In this document: one piece after another, positions 53,239 through 61,313 of the stretch
How the letters are laid out: each line of letters starts with the position of its first letter
Position numbering within the stretch: position 1 is the first letter of the stretch
Assembly: GCA_035705495.1 (NCBI GenBank)
Contig: DASSWB010000022.1
Span: 16,091-80,090 of the forward strand
Length of the DNA stretch: 64,000 nt
Reading direction: 5' to 3'
From: DASSWB01 sp035705495
GTDB taxonomy: Bacteria; Bacteroidota; Bacteroidia; Flavobacteriales; Flavobacteriaceae
Notes under the pieces: model-generated
What the model was told of the DNA's origin: nothing
The model's database searches: none
What the model saw: only the letters and a program-made list of their open reading frames with translations
Made by a program: the position numbers and the translations under genes

Positions 53239-54315
53239 TTGATTCGCTTCATTTTAAATAAAATCGGTTACGCATTGCTCACGTTATTGGGGGTAGTGAC
53301 GGTAATTTTTCTTTTGTTTACAGTACTTCCCGGAGATCCTGCACAAATGATGTTGGGGCAAAATCAAACTGAGGAACAGCTTCAGGTCGTGCGTCATAAA
53401 TACGGCTTCGATAAACCGGTGGCAATTCAATATTTATACTATTTAAATGATTTGTCGCCGATTTCTTTTCATTCGGAAGAACCTACAGATTATACTTTTT
53501 TGGATGAAGAAAAATATTCCGCCGTTGAACTTTTGGATTTCGGAAAAACCAAACTTGCATTAAAACTTCCATATCTAAGGGAATCATTTCAGAAAAGTGG
53601 AAAAGATGTTTCCGCGATTATCATGGAAACACTTCCGAATACTATTATTTTAGCGTTTTCGGCAATCATCATAGCGATTTCAATCGGTATTTTTTTAGGT
53701 GTTGTTTCAGCATTAAATCAAGATAATTGGCTCGATAAAAGTATTCAAGTGCTAAGTACTTTGGGAATGAGTGTGCCGTCGTTTTTCAGTGCGATACTTT
53801 TTGCTTGGTTCTTCGGATATGTGCTTCATGAATTTACAAATTTGAACATGACAGGTAGTTTGTACGAACTGGACGATTTTGGCGAGCAAACTCACATCCG
53901 ATGGAAAAATCTGATTTTGCCGGCTGTGGTTTTGGGAATCAGACCTTTGGCGGTTGTTGTACAACTAATGCGAAATTCTCTTCTTGAAGTGATGCAGCAG
54001 GATTATATCCGCACCGCACGCGCGAAAGGTTTATCGCCATTTCAGGTTTTGTGGGGCCACGCAATAAAAAATTCTTTGAATCCAGTAGTTACAGCCGTTT
54101 CGGGATGGTTTGCTTCCATGTTGGCGGGAGCCGTTTTTGTGGAATACATTTTCGGATGGAATGGTTTGGGAAAAGAAATTGTGAATGCACTGAACACGCT
54201 CGATTTACCCGTTATCATGGGTTCGGTTCTCGTCATTGCAATTATGTTTATACTTATCAATATATTTGTAGATATAATTTACGCTTGGCTTGATCCGCAA
54301 ATCAGAACTGGATAA
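53239..54315 (+). CDS. ABC transporter permease, dipeptide/oligopeptide (DppB) type
   Basis: 358 residues starting at TTG. The N-terminus FILNKIGYALLTLLGVVTVIFLLFTVLPGDPA is standard for DppB-type permeases, and the EAA loop near the C-terminus (DYIRTARAKGLSPFQVLWGHAIKNSLNPVV) docks an ATPase. About 60 extra periplasmic residues (80-130) are present. No partner permease, ATPase or binding protein is adjacent; they must be elsewhere. Conserved neighbour of tpiA in this group. Confidence 0.9.
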   Translation: MIRFILNKIGYALLTLLGVVTVIFLLFTVLPGDPAQMMLGQNQTEEQLQVVRHKYGFDKPVAIQYLYYLNDLSPISFHSEEPTDYTFLDEEKYSAVELLDFGKTKLALKLPYLRESFQKSGKDVSAIIMETLPNTIILAFSAIIIAISIGIFLGVVSALNQDNWLDKSIQVLSTLGMSVPSFFSAILFAWFFGYVLHEFTNLNMTGSLYELDDFGEQTHIRWKNLILPAVVLGIRPLAVVVQLMRNSLLEVMQQDYIRTARAKGLSPFQVLWGHAIKNSLNPVVTAVSGWFASMLAGAVFVEYIFGWNGLGKEIVNALNTLDLPVIMGSVLVIAIMFILINIFVDIIYAWLDPQIRTG

Positions 54316-54349
54316 ATTCCAGTTTTTTTAGCATCTAAAAAATAGAAAA

Positions 54350-55102
54350 ATGAGAAAGAAAATCGTCGCAGGAAATTGGAAAATGAACAATGATTTGGCT
54401 CAGACTGAGGAATTATTATCCGATATCAAAGAACAAATGGTGATGAAACCTGAAGCTCAGGTTATCGTGGCACCGGCTTTTACAAATCTTTGGCGGACTT
54501 TTGAATCACTTCGAGAAACTCCCATAGAAGTGGCCGCACAAAACATGCATCAGAATAACGAAGGTGCTTTTACCGGCGAAGTTTCGGCAAAAATGCTGAA
54601 AAGCATTGGAGTTGATATCGTAATCTTAGGGCATAGTGAACGCAGATCTTTATTCAACGAAACCAATGATGTTTTGGCCGAAAAGGTAAATACGGCTTTG
54701 GAAAATGAGATGAAAATCATCTTTTGTGTAGGGGAGGAATTAAAGGACAGAAAAGCCGAAAATCATTTTGAGGTGGTAAAATCACAACTTCAAGAAGGAC
54801 TTTTTCACATTTCGGAAAAATCTTGGAGCACGATTATAATCGCGTATGAGCCTGTTTGGGCAATTGGAACTGGAGAAACAGCTTCACCGAACCAGGCTCA
54901 GGAAATGCACGCTTTTATTCGGGAAACCATCAAATTGGAGTATAATAATGAAGTGGCGGAAAACGTTTCTATCCTATATGGTGGAAGTGTGAAGCCAAAT
55001 AACGCCGAGGAAATCTTTGCCAAAAAAGATGTTGACGGCGGATTGATTGGAGGTGCCAGCTTGAAGGCATCGGATTTTCTGTCTATTGTTTACGCGGTTT
55101 AA
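54350..55102 (+). CDS. tpiA: Triosephosphate isomerase
   Basis: 250 residues; glycolysis and gluconeogenesis. N-terminal VAGNWKMNND (catalytic Lys), electrophilic His in ILGHSERRSLF, catalytic Glu in AYEPVWAIGTG, and phosphate loop LYGGSVKPNNA. 2 bp upstream of prmA. Confidence 0.98.
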   Translation: MRKKIVAGNWKMNNDLAQTEELLSDIKEQMVMKPEAQVIVAPAFTNLWRTFESLRETPIEVAAQNMHQNNEGAFTGEVSAKMLKSIGVDIVILGHSERRSLFNETNDVLAEKVNTALENEMKIIFCVGEELKDRKAENHFEVVKSQLQEGLFHISEKSWSTIIIAYEPVWAIGTGETASPNQAQEMHAFIRETIKLEYNNEVAENVSILYGGSVKPNNAEEIFAKKDVDGGLIGGASLKASDFLSIVYAV

Positions 55103-55104
55103 TT

Positions 55105-55932
55105 ATGAATTATCTTGAATTTACATTCGAAATTTCTCCCTTACAACCAGCTTCAGAAATTTTGGTGGCTGAACTGGGTCTTGCGGGATTCGAAAGTTTC
55201 GTGGAAAATGAAAATGGCATAACGGCTTATATTCCTTCGGAAGAATTTGAAGAGGACATGTTGAGTGGTATTCACGTGTTGCAATCAGATGAGTTCGAAA
55301 TCAGCTTTACAACCAAAGAAATTGAACAGGTAAACTGGAATGAAGAATGGGAGAAGAATTTTGATCCTATTGTCGTCGATAACAAATGTACGGTGAGGGC
55401 ACCATTTCATTCAAAACCTGACACCGAATTTGATATCGTTATTGAACCAAAAATGTCTTTTGGTACGGGACATCACGCAACTACACACATGATGATTCAA
55501 CATATTCTGAAAAATGATTGGGAAGGAAAATCTGTTTTGGACATGGGTTGCGGAACCGGAGTTTTAGCAATTTTGGCAGCGATGCGAGGTGCAAAAACCA
55601 TCGATGCGATAGATATTGACAATTGGTGTTACCTGAATTCAAAAGAAAATGTGGAACGCAATAATTGTGAACATATTGAAGTTTATGAAGGTGGAGCCGA
55701 GTTGCTTAAGGATAAAAAATATGATTCAATCATTGCAAACATCAACCGGAATATTTTGTTGGCCGATATGAATGTATATGTGAAAGCATTAAATAAAAAT
55801 GGAAGCTTGTTTTTAAGCGGATTTTACAAGGAAGATATTCCTGCAATTCAAAAAGAATGTGAAGCTAACGGATTGATTTATGTTGAACATATAGAATGGG
55901 ATAACTGGGTAGCTGTAAAATTTCAATTTTAA
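55105..55932 (+). CDS. prmA: Ribosomal protein L11 methyltransferase
   Basis: 275 residues. An N-terminal L11-binding domain (1-90) and the SAM methyltransferase domain with FGTGHHATTHMM, VLDMGCGTGVLAILAAMRG and the NINRNIL motif near the end. Methylates several residues on uL11. Follows tpiA in the same operon. Confidence 0.95.
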   Translation: MNYLEFTFEISPLQPASEILVAELGLAGFESFVENENGITAYIPSEEFEEDMLSGIHVLQSDEFEISFTTKEIEQVNWNEEWEKNFDPIVVDNKCTVRAPFHSKPDTEFDIVIEPKMSFGTGHHATTHMMIQHILKNDWEGKSVLDMGCGTGVLAILAAMRGAKTIDAIDIDNWCYLNSKENVERNNCEHIEVYEGGAELLKDKKYDSIIANINRNILLADMNVYVKALNKNGSLFLSGFYKEDIPAIQKECEANGLIYVEHIEWDNWVAVKFQF

Positions 55933-55988
55933 TTTTTTTCTGAAATGTTATATTTTTACATTTGAGAAAGGATGTTAATTTACTGAAA

Positions 55989-56264
55989 ATGAGTACGAAG
56001 GAAGAAATTTTAGAAGAAGTTGTCGTTAAGGATAAAGAGCAGAAACTTAATGAAATTGTATTGTACAATGATGATGTCAATACATTTGATCACGTGGTGG
56101 AATGTTTAATGAGTGCTTGTGAACATACTTTGGAACAAGCAGAACAGTGTTCTCTTTTAGTACATTATAAAGGAAAATGTACGGTGAAAACAGGGGTATA
56201 TTCCGATTTAAAACCTAGGTGCACAATGCTTTTAAATGAAGGTTTGAGTGCCGAAATTATTTAA
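55989..56264 (+). CDS. clpS: ATP-dependent Clp protease adaptor ClpS
   Basis: 91 residues. Delivers N-degron substrates to the ClpAP/ClpCP protease. The core NEIVLYNDDVNTFDHVVECL with the paired acidic residues that hold the N-terminal residue, then the HYKGKCTVKTG strand. Start at MSTKEEILEE (55989). 56 bp after prmA. Confidence 0.93.
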   Translation: MSTKEEILEEVVVKDKEQKLNEIVLYNDDVNTFDHVVECLMSACEHTLEQAEQCSLLVHYKGKCTVKTGVYSDLKPRCTMLLNEGLSAEII

Positions 56265-56285
56265 AGCAGCAATTTTTGATCTTGA

Positions 56286-56318
56286 AAAATCCGTGGCGAA
56301 AGCTGCGGATTTTTATTT
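56286..56318. terminator. Terminator between clpS and the aldose epimerase gene
   Basis: A stem of AAAAATCCG(TG)GC with GC(TG)CGGATTTTT around GAAA; usable from both sides. Confidence 0.75.
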
Positions 56319-56326
56319 TGCAGCAA

Positions 56327-57199
56327 TTATTTTGTTTGAATGGAGTAGGAGGCACTGAATTTTTTAGAAGGCATCAGCTCCCTAATTCCCACCTTGCTTT
56401 TTAAAATTCCGTCCGAATCTTCATAATCTGCGATTCCAATCCAAGGTTCTATACAAACAAACGGCGCATCGGGTTTTGCCCAAATTCCCAAATTTTCAAA
56501 ATCTTCATAAGTGACGGCTAAAATTGCTCCATATTTTCTGCTGATCAATTCCACTTTTTTTGAAGGAATATCTTTGAAAATCAATGCATCCTTTTCAAAA
56601 ATCTTGGAGTGCAATCGGATTTCATCAGAATCCAAAGCGAATAACGATGATCCCTTTTTTATTAACCCATCCGTAGTCAATACCGAAATATTCAAATCCT
56701 GTTTTTTTTCAAACTTCAAAAAATAATCAGAATAGGTTTCATCCGAAAACAAAGGAACATTAAATGCCGGATGGCCTCCCAAAGAAAAATAAATCGGATC
56801 AGTGTCTTTGTTGGAAACTGTAGTCGTAACAATGATGCTTTTTCCTTCTAGTTGAAAACTAATTTCATATCGAAATTTAAAAGGATAAACGCGAAATGTT
56901 TCTTCGGAATCTTCTAAACTGAAAGTCAGCTTGTCATCCGACTTATTTTCCAAAACCAGATTCGGATTGTTCCTGATAAATCCGTGTTTTGGCAATTCAT
57001 ATTTTTTCTGATTATGAAGAAAAAATCCATCTTTTAAAGAACCAATAATGGGAAATAAATTAGGAGCCCTGCTGCCCCAAACATCTGGATTTCCCTGCCA
57101 AATATATTCCTTTTTGTTGCTGAGGTTAATGACACTCGATAGTTCTGCACCTTTTTCGTTTATTGAAACTTGTAAAAACTGATTTTGAATCTGATGCAT
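56327..57199 (-). CDS. Aldose 1-epimerase family protein (GalM/LacX-like)
   Basis: 290 residues. Mutarotase-like beta-sandwich with SSVINLSNKKEYIWQGNPDVWGSRAPNLFPIIGSL near the start, GFIRNNPN, and SLGGHPAFNVPL, which carries one catalytic-site His. Sugar specificity not predictable; LacX-like members are often uncharacterised. Same strand as the DEAD helicase 33 bp upstream. Confidence 0.87.
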   Translation of the reverse strand: MHQIQNQFLQVSINEKGAELSSVINLSNKKEYIWQGNPDVWGSRAPNLFPIIGSLKDGFFLHNQKKYELPKHGFIRNNPNLVLENKSDDKLTFSLEDSEETFRVYPFKFRYEISFQLEGKSIIVTTTVSNKDTDPIYFSLGGHPAFNVPLFSDETYSDYFLKFEKKQDLNISVLTTDGLIKKGSSLFALDSDEIRLHSKIFEKDALIFKDIPSKKVELISRKYGAILAVTYEDFENLGIWAKPDAPFVCIEPWIGIADYEDSDGILKSKVGIRELMPSKKFSASYSIQTK

Positions 57200-57232
57200 G
57201 AAAAACGATTGAATTTTTAAACTTAAAAAATC

Positions 57233-58582
57233 CTACTTCTTATTTCTCCGATTGTAGTTTTTGTCGCCTCTGGTTTTTGGCTTCTTGTATTTTTTCGCAA
57301 TCTCTCGTCGGTAAGATCCGCCAAGATTCTCCTTTTTGTTCTTTTCCTTTTTTTCATGAAATGCTTCTCCCGATGCTTCTTTTTTCTTCCGCTTTACTGG
57401 ATTGTTGATTTCAAAAGCCTGTGGCTGTTCCTCTGGAATCAATTCCGTGGAAATTTCCACCTCTTCAGGAATTTCGAACTGATCAATCTTTTTGTTCATC
57501 AGATTTTCGATCTGTTCCAAGTATTCGTCTTCTTTTTCCGTAGTCAAAACAATAGAAACACCTTCTTTTTCCGCACGACCGGTCCTACCAATTCGGTGCA
57601 TGTAATTTTCAGGATAAGACGGCGTGTCAAAATTGATGACATGACTCACGGATTCAATATCCAATCCGCGCGCCATAACATCTGTTGCGACTAAAATCCG
57701 GCAAAATCCTTCTCCAAACTGTCTGATACTCCTGAGTCTGTAATTCTGCGTTTTATTCGAATGAATAACGGTGCATTCATCAGTAAACTTCGTTTCTAAA
57801 GCAGTAAATAATCGGTCTGCCATTTTTTTGTAGGCCACAAAGATCAAAACTTTGTTATAAGTCTCTTTATCGGCCAAAATATGCTTAAGTAAATTGACTT
57901 TTGTATTGAAATTCGGAACTTTATATCCTTTTTGCTGAATATTTTCCAAAGGCGTACCGCTGGTTGCTACCGATACTTTTACGGGATCCTTAAAATCAGT
58001 TTCAATCAAATTTTCCACGTCTTCGGTAATCGTTGCAGAAAACATGATATTTTGACGATTGGTGGGAAGCAATTCCAAAATATTGTTGATTTGAAACCTG
58101 AATCCCAAATCCAACATAACATCCACTTCATCAATAACCAATGTCTGAATTGATTTCAACTGCAAAGCTCTTCGTAAAACAAGATCATACAATCGACCGG
58201 GCGTTGCCACAACAATATCCTGACCACCAAGTAAATCTTGATGCTGCGTATTGATGTTGGTGCCTCCGTAAACTCCTGTAACGCGGACATTAATATACGC
58301 GGACAGTTTTTCAATTTCCTCAACCACCTGCACAACAAGTTCTCGCGTGGGAACCATAATTAAAACCCGCGGATTTTTTTGTTTTGAAAAAGTGAGCTTC
58401 CGAAGTATTGGAAGCATATAAGCGAAAGTTTTACCTGTTCCTGTTTGCGCAATTCCCAACATATCTTTTCCGGACATGATAACAGAAAAAGCTTGTTCCT
58501 GAATAGGAGTAGGGGTGGAAAACTTTAAGTCTTCCAAAGCATTTAATAATGGAGTATTTAAATTTAATTCTTGAAAAGTCAC
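57233..58582 (-). CDS. DEAD-box RNA helicase
   Basis: 449 residues. All helicase motifs present: Q motif TPTPIQEQAF, motif I AQTGTGKT, motif Ia PTRELVVQV, motif II with DEVD in place of DEAD, motif III SAT, motif VI HRIGRTGR. The C-terminal 70 residues are Lys/Arg-rich and disordered, for RNA contact. Start is a GTG at 58582; it gives the family's normal MTFQELNLNTPLL opening, and no ATG is nearby. A TATCTTTG -7 element on this strand lies at 58599-58606. Confidence 0.94.
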   Translation of the reverse strand: MTFQELNLNTPLLNALEDLKFSTPTPIQEQAFSVIMSGKDMLGIAQTGTGKTFAYMLPILRKLTFSKQKNPRVLIMVPTRELVVQVVEEIEKLSAYINVRVTGVYGGTNINTQHQDLLGGQDIVVATPGRLYDLVLRRALQLKSIQTLVIDEVDVMLDLGFRFQINNILELLPTNRQNIMFSATITEDVENLIETDFKDPVKVSVATSGTPLENIQQKGYKVPNFNTKVNLLKHILADKETYNKVLIFVAYKKMADRLFTALETKFTDECTVIHSNKTQNYRLRSIRQFGEGFCRILVATDVMARGLDIESVSHVINFDTPSYPENYMHRIGRTGRAEKEGVSIVLTTEKEDEYLEQIENLMNKKIDQFEIPEEVEISTELIPEEQPQAFEINNPVKRKKKEASGEAFHEKKEKNKKENLGGSYRREIAKKYKKPKTRGDKNYNRRNKK

Positions 58583-58598
58583 ACGTGAATATTTGCTC

Positions 58599-58606
58599 GC
58601 AAAGAT
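58599..58606 (-). promoter_or_regulatory. -7 element of the DEAD-box helicase gene
   Basis: TATCTTTG on the minus strand, 16 bp before the GTG start; the leader would be only about 10 nt. Confidence 0.5.
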
Positions 58607-58777
58607 AGTCTTTTATAAAATTAAAAAATTGAAGCTAAAGGGATTGATCTATTTTTTATCTTCTGAAATTAACTGAAAAGTGTTGCACGAGTGGAATTAT
58701 ACCTAAAATATTTTATTATTCAATTTTATTAATGGAATTTTGAACGGCTTTTAGCTGAAATTTTTAAAAACCGAAAA

Positions 58778-59494
58778 ATGAAATTAGACATATTAGCAAT
58801 TGGGGCGCATCCAGATGATGTTGAATTGGGATGTGGAGCAACATTGGCCAAAGAAATTTCCAGAGGAAAAAAAGTCGGGATTTTGGATCTCACCCGAGGA
58901 GAATTGGGAACACGAGGTTCAGCCGAAATCAGGGATAAAGAAGCAAAAGATGCCGCTGAAATACTTGGAATTAAAGTGAGACAAAATCTTGAATTCAGTG
59001 ACGGATTTTTCACCAATAATGTTTCTCACCAACTCGAAGTAATAAAAATTATACGAAAATATAAACCGGAAATTATTTTATGCAATGCGGTTGATGACCG
59101 GCATATTGACCATGGAAAAGGAGCCAAGTTGGTAGCCGACGCTTGTTTTTTAAGCGGATTGCGGAAAATAGAAACGATTTGCGAAGGAAACAAACAAAAT
59201 GCTTGGAGACCAAAATCGGTTTACCATTACATACAATGGAAAAATTTAACTCCTGATGTTGTTGTAGATGTTTCTGGATTTATGGATTTAAAAATGGCTG
59301 CGGTAAAAGCTTATAAATCACAATTTTTTGATGAAAACAGCGAGGAACCAAAGACGCCGATTTCAGATTTAAATTTTTTGGAAAGCATTTCTTATCGTGC
59401 CAAAGACCTAGGAAGGTTAATAGGAGCGGATTACGGTGAAGGATTTACCGTAAGCAGCCAATTGGCGGTGGATTCGCTATTTAATTTAAAATAA
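58778..59494 (+). CDS. bshB1: Bacillithiol biosynthesis deacetylase BshB1
   Basis: 238 residues. LmbE-like zinc deacetylase that removes the acetyl group from GlcNAc-malate in bacillithiol synthesis. Zinc/catalytic motifs: AIGAHPDDVELGCGAT at the start, LTRGELGTRGS, and DDRHIDHGKGAKLV. Length and the long GELGTRG motif fit BshB1 rather than other LmbE proteins. bshA and bshC are not in the window. Confidence 0.92.
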   Translation: MKLDILAIGAHPDDVELGCGATLAKEISRGKKVGILDLTRGELGTRGSAEIRDKEAKDAAEILGIKVRQNLEFSDGFFTNNVSHQLEVIKIIRKYKPEIILCNAVDDRHIDHGKGAKLVADACFLSGLRKIETICEGNKQNAWRPKSVYHYIQWKNLTPDVVVDVSGFMDLKMAAVKAYKSQFFDENSEEPKTPISDLNFLESISYRAKDLGRLIGADYGEGFTVSSQLAVDSLFNLK

Positions 59495-59512
59495 AAAAAC
59501 ATTTTTTTTCTT

Positions 59513-59541
59513 TTGAAAAGAACGGAATTATACTACATTTG
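59513..59541 (+). promoter_or_regulatory. Promoter of tRNA-His
   Basis: TTG (59513-59515), 18 bp, TACATTTG (59534-59541), ending 15 bp before the tRNA. Confidence 0.6.
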
Positions 59542-59556
59542 CATCCGATTAAAATG

Positions 59557-59630
59557 GTGGTTGTAGCTCAGCTGGTTAGAGCGCCTGATTGTGGTTCAGG
59601 AGGTCGCCGGTTCGAACCCGGTCTTCCACC
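59557..59630 (+). tRNA. tRNA-His (GTG)
   Basis: 74 nt, anticodon loop TTGTGGT (GTG). An encoded G precedes it (59556), as needed for G-1 of tRNA-His, and pairs with C73. The acceptor stem GTGGTTG / CTTCCAC has two T-T mismatches at pairs 5-68 and 6-67. T stem is closed by a G-T pair. Downstream, its 3' end and terminator are copied twice more (see repeat). Confidence 0.92.
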
Positions 59631-59905
59631 CTTTATAAGCTTCTTGAGAAATCAAGGAGCTTTTTTTATTTCCGGAAAACCATGATTACCTCAATATCCG
59701 GGTGAGAAGTTTATCCTGAGCTTGCCGAAGGAACCCTGGTCTTTAACCCTTTATAAGCTTCTTGAGAAATCAAGGAGCTTTTTTTATTCCGAAAAACAAT
59801 TAATATTTCAATGACCGGGTGAGAAGTTTGTCCTGAGCTTGTCGAAGGAAACCTGGTCTTCCACCCTTTATAAGCTTCTTGAGAAATCAAGGAGCTTTTT
59901 TTATT
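59617..59905 (+). repeat. Three copies of the tRNA-His 3' tail plus terminator, about 118 bp apart
   Basis: The stretch from the tRNA T-stem (CC(C/T)GGTCTT) through CTTTATAAGCTTCTTGAG, the hairpin and T run occurs at 59617-59670, 59734-59788 and 59851-59905. Copy 2 differs in the acceptor part (CTTTAACC instead of CTTCCACC). Between copies, at 59698-59733 and 59815-59850, is a second repeat containing TCCTGAGCTTG(C/T)CGAAGGA, a dispersed palindromic (REP-type) motif well known from many bacterial genomes. The block looks like tandem duplication of tRNA tail plus terminator plus a REP unit. Confidence 0.85.
59637..59667 (+). terminator. Terminator of tRNA-His (first of three copies)
   Basis: An 11-bp stem AAGCTTCTTGA / TCAAGGAGCTT (one T-G pair) with a GAAA tetraloop and seven T. 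Complete copies recur at 59755-59785 and 59872-59902. Confidence 0.9.
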
Positions 59906-59969
59906 CTCAAAAAATCCAAAGGAGAATTTAGGTTTAGTAATATCCAAATGATGTTTGAATTGAAAACAA

Positions 59970-59993
59970 AAAATCCCGCCGAAGCGGGATTTA
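59970..59993 (-). terminator. Terminator of the thrS-infC-rpmI-rplT operon
   Basis: On the minus strand, a 9-bp stem AAATCCCGC / GCGGGATTT with a TTCG tetraloop and T run, 26 bp past the rplT stop. Confidence 0.9.
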
Positions 59994-60018
59994 ATATAAG
60001 AGAGATAAAAAATTTATA

Positions 60019-60363
60019 TTATTTTACTTTTTCTACAATAGCTTTGAAAGCTTCTGGATGATTCATTGCTAAATCGGCTAAAACCTTACGGTTAATTTCG
60101 ATTCCACTTGCTTTTACACCACCCATAAACTGAGAATAAGATAATCCGTGAACACGTGCGCCTGCGTTGATACGCATAATCCACAATGAACGGAAATTTC
60201 TCTTCTTGGTTTTACGGTCTCTATAAGCATATAACATTGCTTTGTCAACCGCATTTTTTGCTACTGTCCAAACGTTTTTACGTCTTCCAAAGTAACCTTT
60301 TGCTTGCTTTAGAACCTTTTTTCTTCTGGCTCTTTTTGCAACTGAATTTACTGATCTTGGCAT
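60019..60363 (-). CDS. rplT: 50S ribosomal protein L20
   Basis: 114 residues. Start MPRSVNSVAKRARRKKVLKQAKGYFGRRKN, then LWIMRINAGARVHGLSYSQFM, all diagnostic of bL20. An early-assembly 23S rRNA-binding protein and, in E. coli, a translational repressor of its own operon. Last gene of the operon; 117 bp separate it from rpmI. Confidence 0.98.
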   Translation of the reverse strand: MPRSVNSVAKRARRKKVLKQAKGYFGRRKNVWTVAKNAVDKAMLYAYRDRKTKKRNFRSLWIMRINAGARVHGLSYSQFMGGVKASGIEINRKVLADLAMNHPEAFKAIVEKVK

Positions 60364-60480
60364 TTCTTTTTTTGTTTTTTGTAACAGGCGATTCTTTTGA
60401 TTCTAAAAAAATGAATTAAGAATTCTTTCCTTGGCCCGCTCCAGGGTTAATTAATTAATTAAAACCAATCAAGTGGTCAA

Positions 60481-60678
60481 TTACTTTAATCGTAATTGAT
60501 ACTTGATATTGTTCTCATCCGACTTATGAACCAAAGTATCATGAGTCAATGCAAGCTTACGTTTTTTAGACTTCTTTGTTAAGATGTGGCTCTTAAACGC
60601 GTGCTTTCTTTTTATTTTACCCGTACCTGTAAGCTTAAAACGCTTCTTGGCACTGGATTTTGTTTTCATTTTGGGCAT
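60481..60678 (-). CDS. rpmI: 50S ribosomal protein L35
   Basis: 65 residues. MPKMKTKSSAKKRFKLTGTGKIKR, then HILTKKSKKRKLAL: the bL35 pattern. Between infC and rplT as in nearly all bacteria. Confidence 0.98.
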   Translation of the reverse strand: MPKMKTKSSAKKRFKLTGTGKIKRKHAFKSHILTKKSKKRKLALTHDTLVHKSDENNIKYQLRLK

Positions 60679-60739
60679 TTGTCCTTAATTTAATTATTAT
60701 CTCTCTTTTTCTTTTTCTAAAAATTCTTTGAAGTAAATC

Positions 60740-61297
60740 TTACTTCGCTTTTTTTGGCGTGATAAACATGGTCATTCGTTTACCTTCCAATTTCGGCATT
60801 TGTTCTACTTTTCCAAGTTCTTCTAAATCTTGCGCCAATCGAAGCAATAGAATTTCACCTTGATCTTTAAAAACAATTGATCTTCCTTTAAAAAACACAT
60901 AAGCTTTTAACTTCGCACCTTCCTTCAAAAATTTTTCTCCGTGCTTCTTTTTAAATTCGTAATCGTGATCATCTGTGTTAGGACCAAAACGTATTTCCTT
61001 TACAACAACCTTTGATGCTTTCGCTTTTAAAACTTTTTCCCGTTTTTTCTGCTCGTATAGAAATTTCTTGTAATCCATAACCTTTGCAACAGGAGGTTTT
61101 GCATCCGGGGAAATTTCCACTAAATCCAATTCCTGTTCCTCGGCGATGGCCAATGCTTCCTTTAAAGGATACACGCCCATTTCTACATTTTCACCCACAA
61201 GCCGAACTTCTTCAGACCTAATTTTGTGGTTGATGCGGTGTTGCTCTTCTTTTACTTCTCTAAGAGGCTTGTTGGACCTTTTTCTTCTTATTGCTAT
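60740..61297 (-). CDS. infC: Translation initiation factor IF-3, non-AUG (ATA) start
   Basis: 185 residues. IF-3 checks the start codon and keeps subunits apart. The full N-domain is present only if translation starts at the ATA at 61297: (M)AIRRKRSNKPLREVKEEQHRINHKIRSEEVRLVGENVEMGVYPL. The frame upstream runs ATA, GCC, AAA, TAT, AAT, then TAA, with no ATG, GTG or TTG. Starting at the GTG at 61198 would delete the first 33 residues, including the conserved RINHKIR helix. C-domain (EIRFGPNTDDHDYEFKKKH) intact. 16 bp after the thrS stop. E. coli infC uses AUU for autoregulation, so the same logic is likely here. Confidence 0.93.
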   Translation of the reverse strand: MAIRRKRSNKPLREVKEEQHRINHKIRSEEVRLVGENVEMGVYPLKEALAIAEEQELDLVEISPDAKPPVAKVMDYKKFLYEQKKREKVLKAKASKVVVKEIRFGPNTDDHDYEFKKKHGEKFLKEGAKLKAYVFFKGRSIVFKDQGEILLLRLAQDLEELGKVEQMPKLEGKRMTMFITPKKAK

Positions 61298-61313
61298 GGC
61301 TTTATAATTTTAG

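Noticed and set aside
59711..59947. Open frame of 78 codons on the minus strand with internal peptide repeats
   Set aside because: It is the translation of the tRNA-tail/terminator/REP repeats; the peptide repetition follows from the DNA repeat and the frame crosses two terminators.
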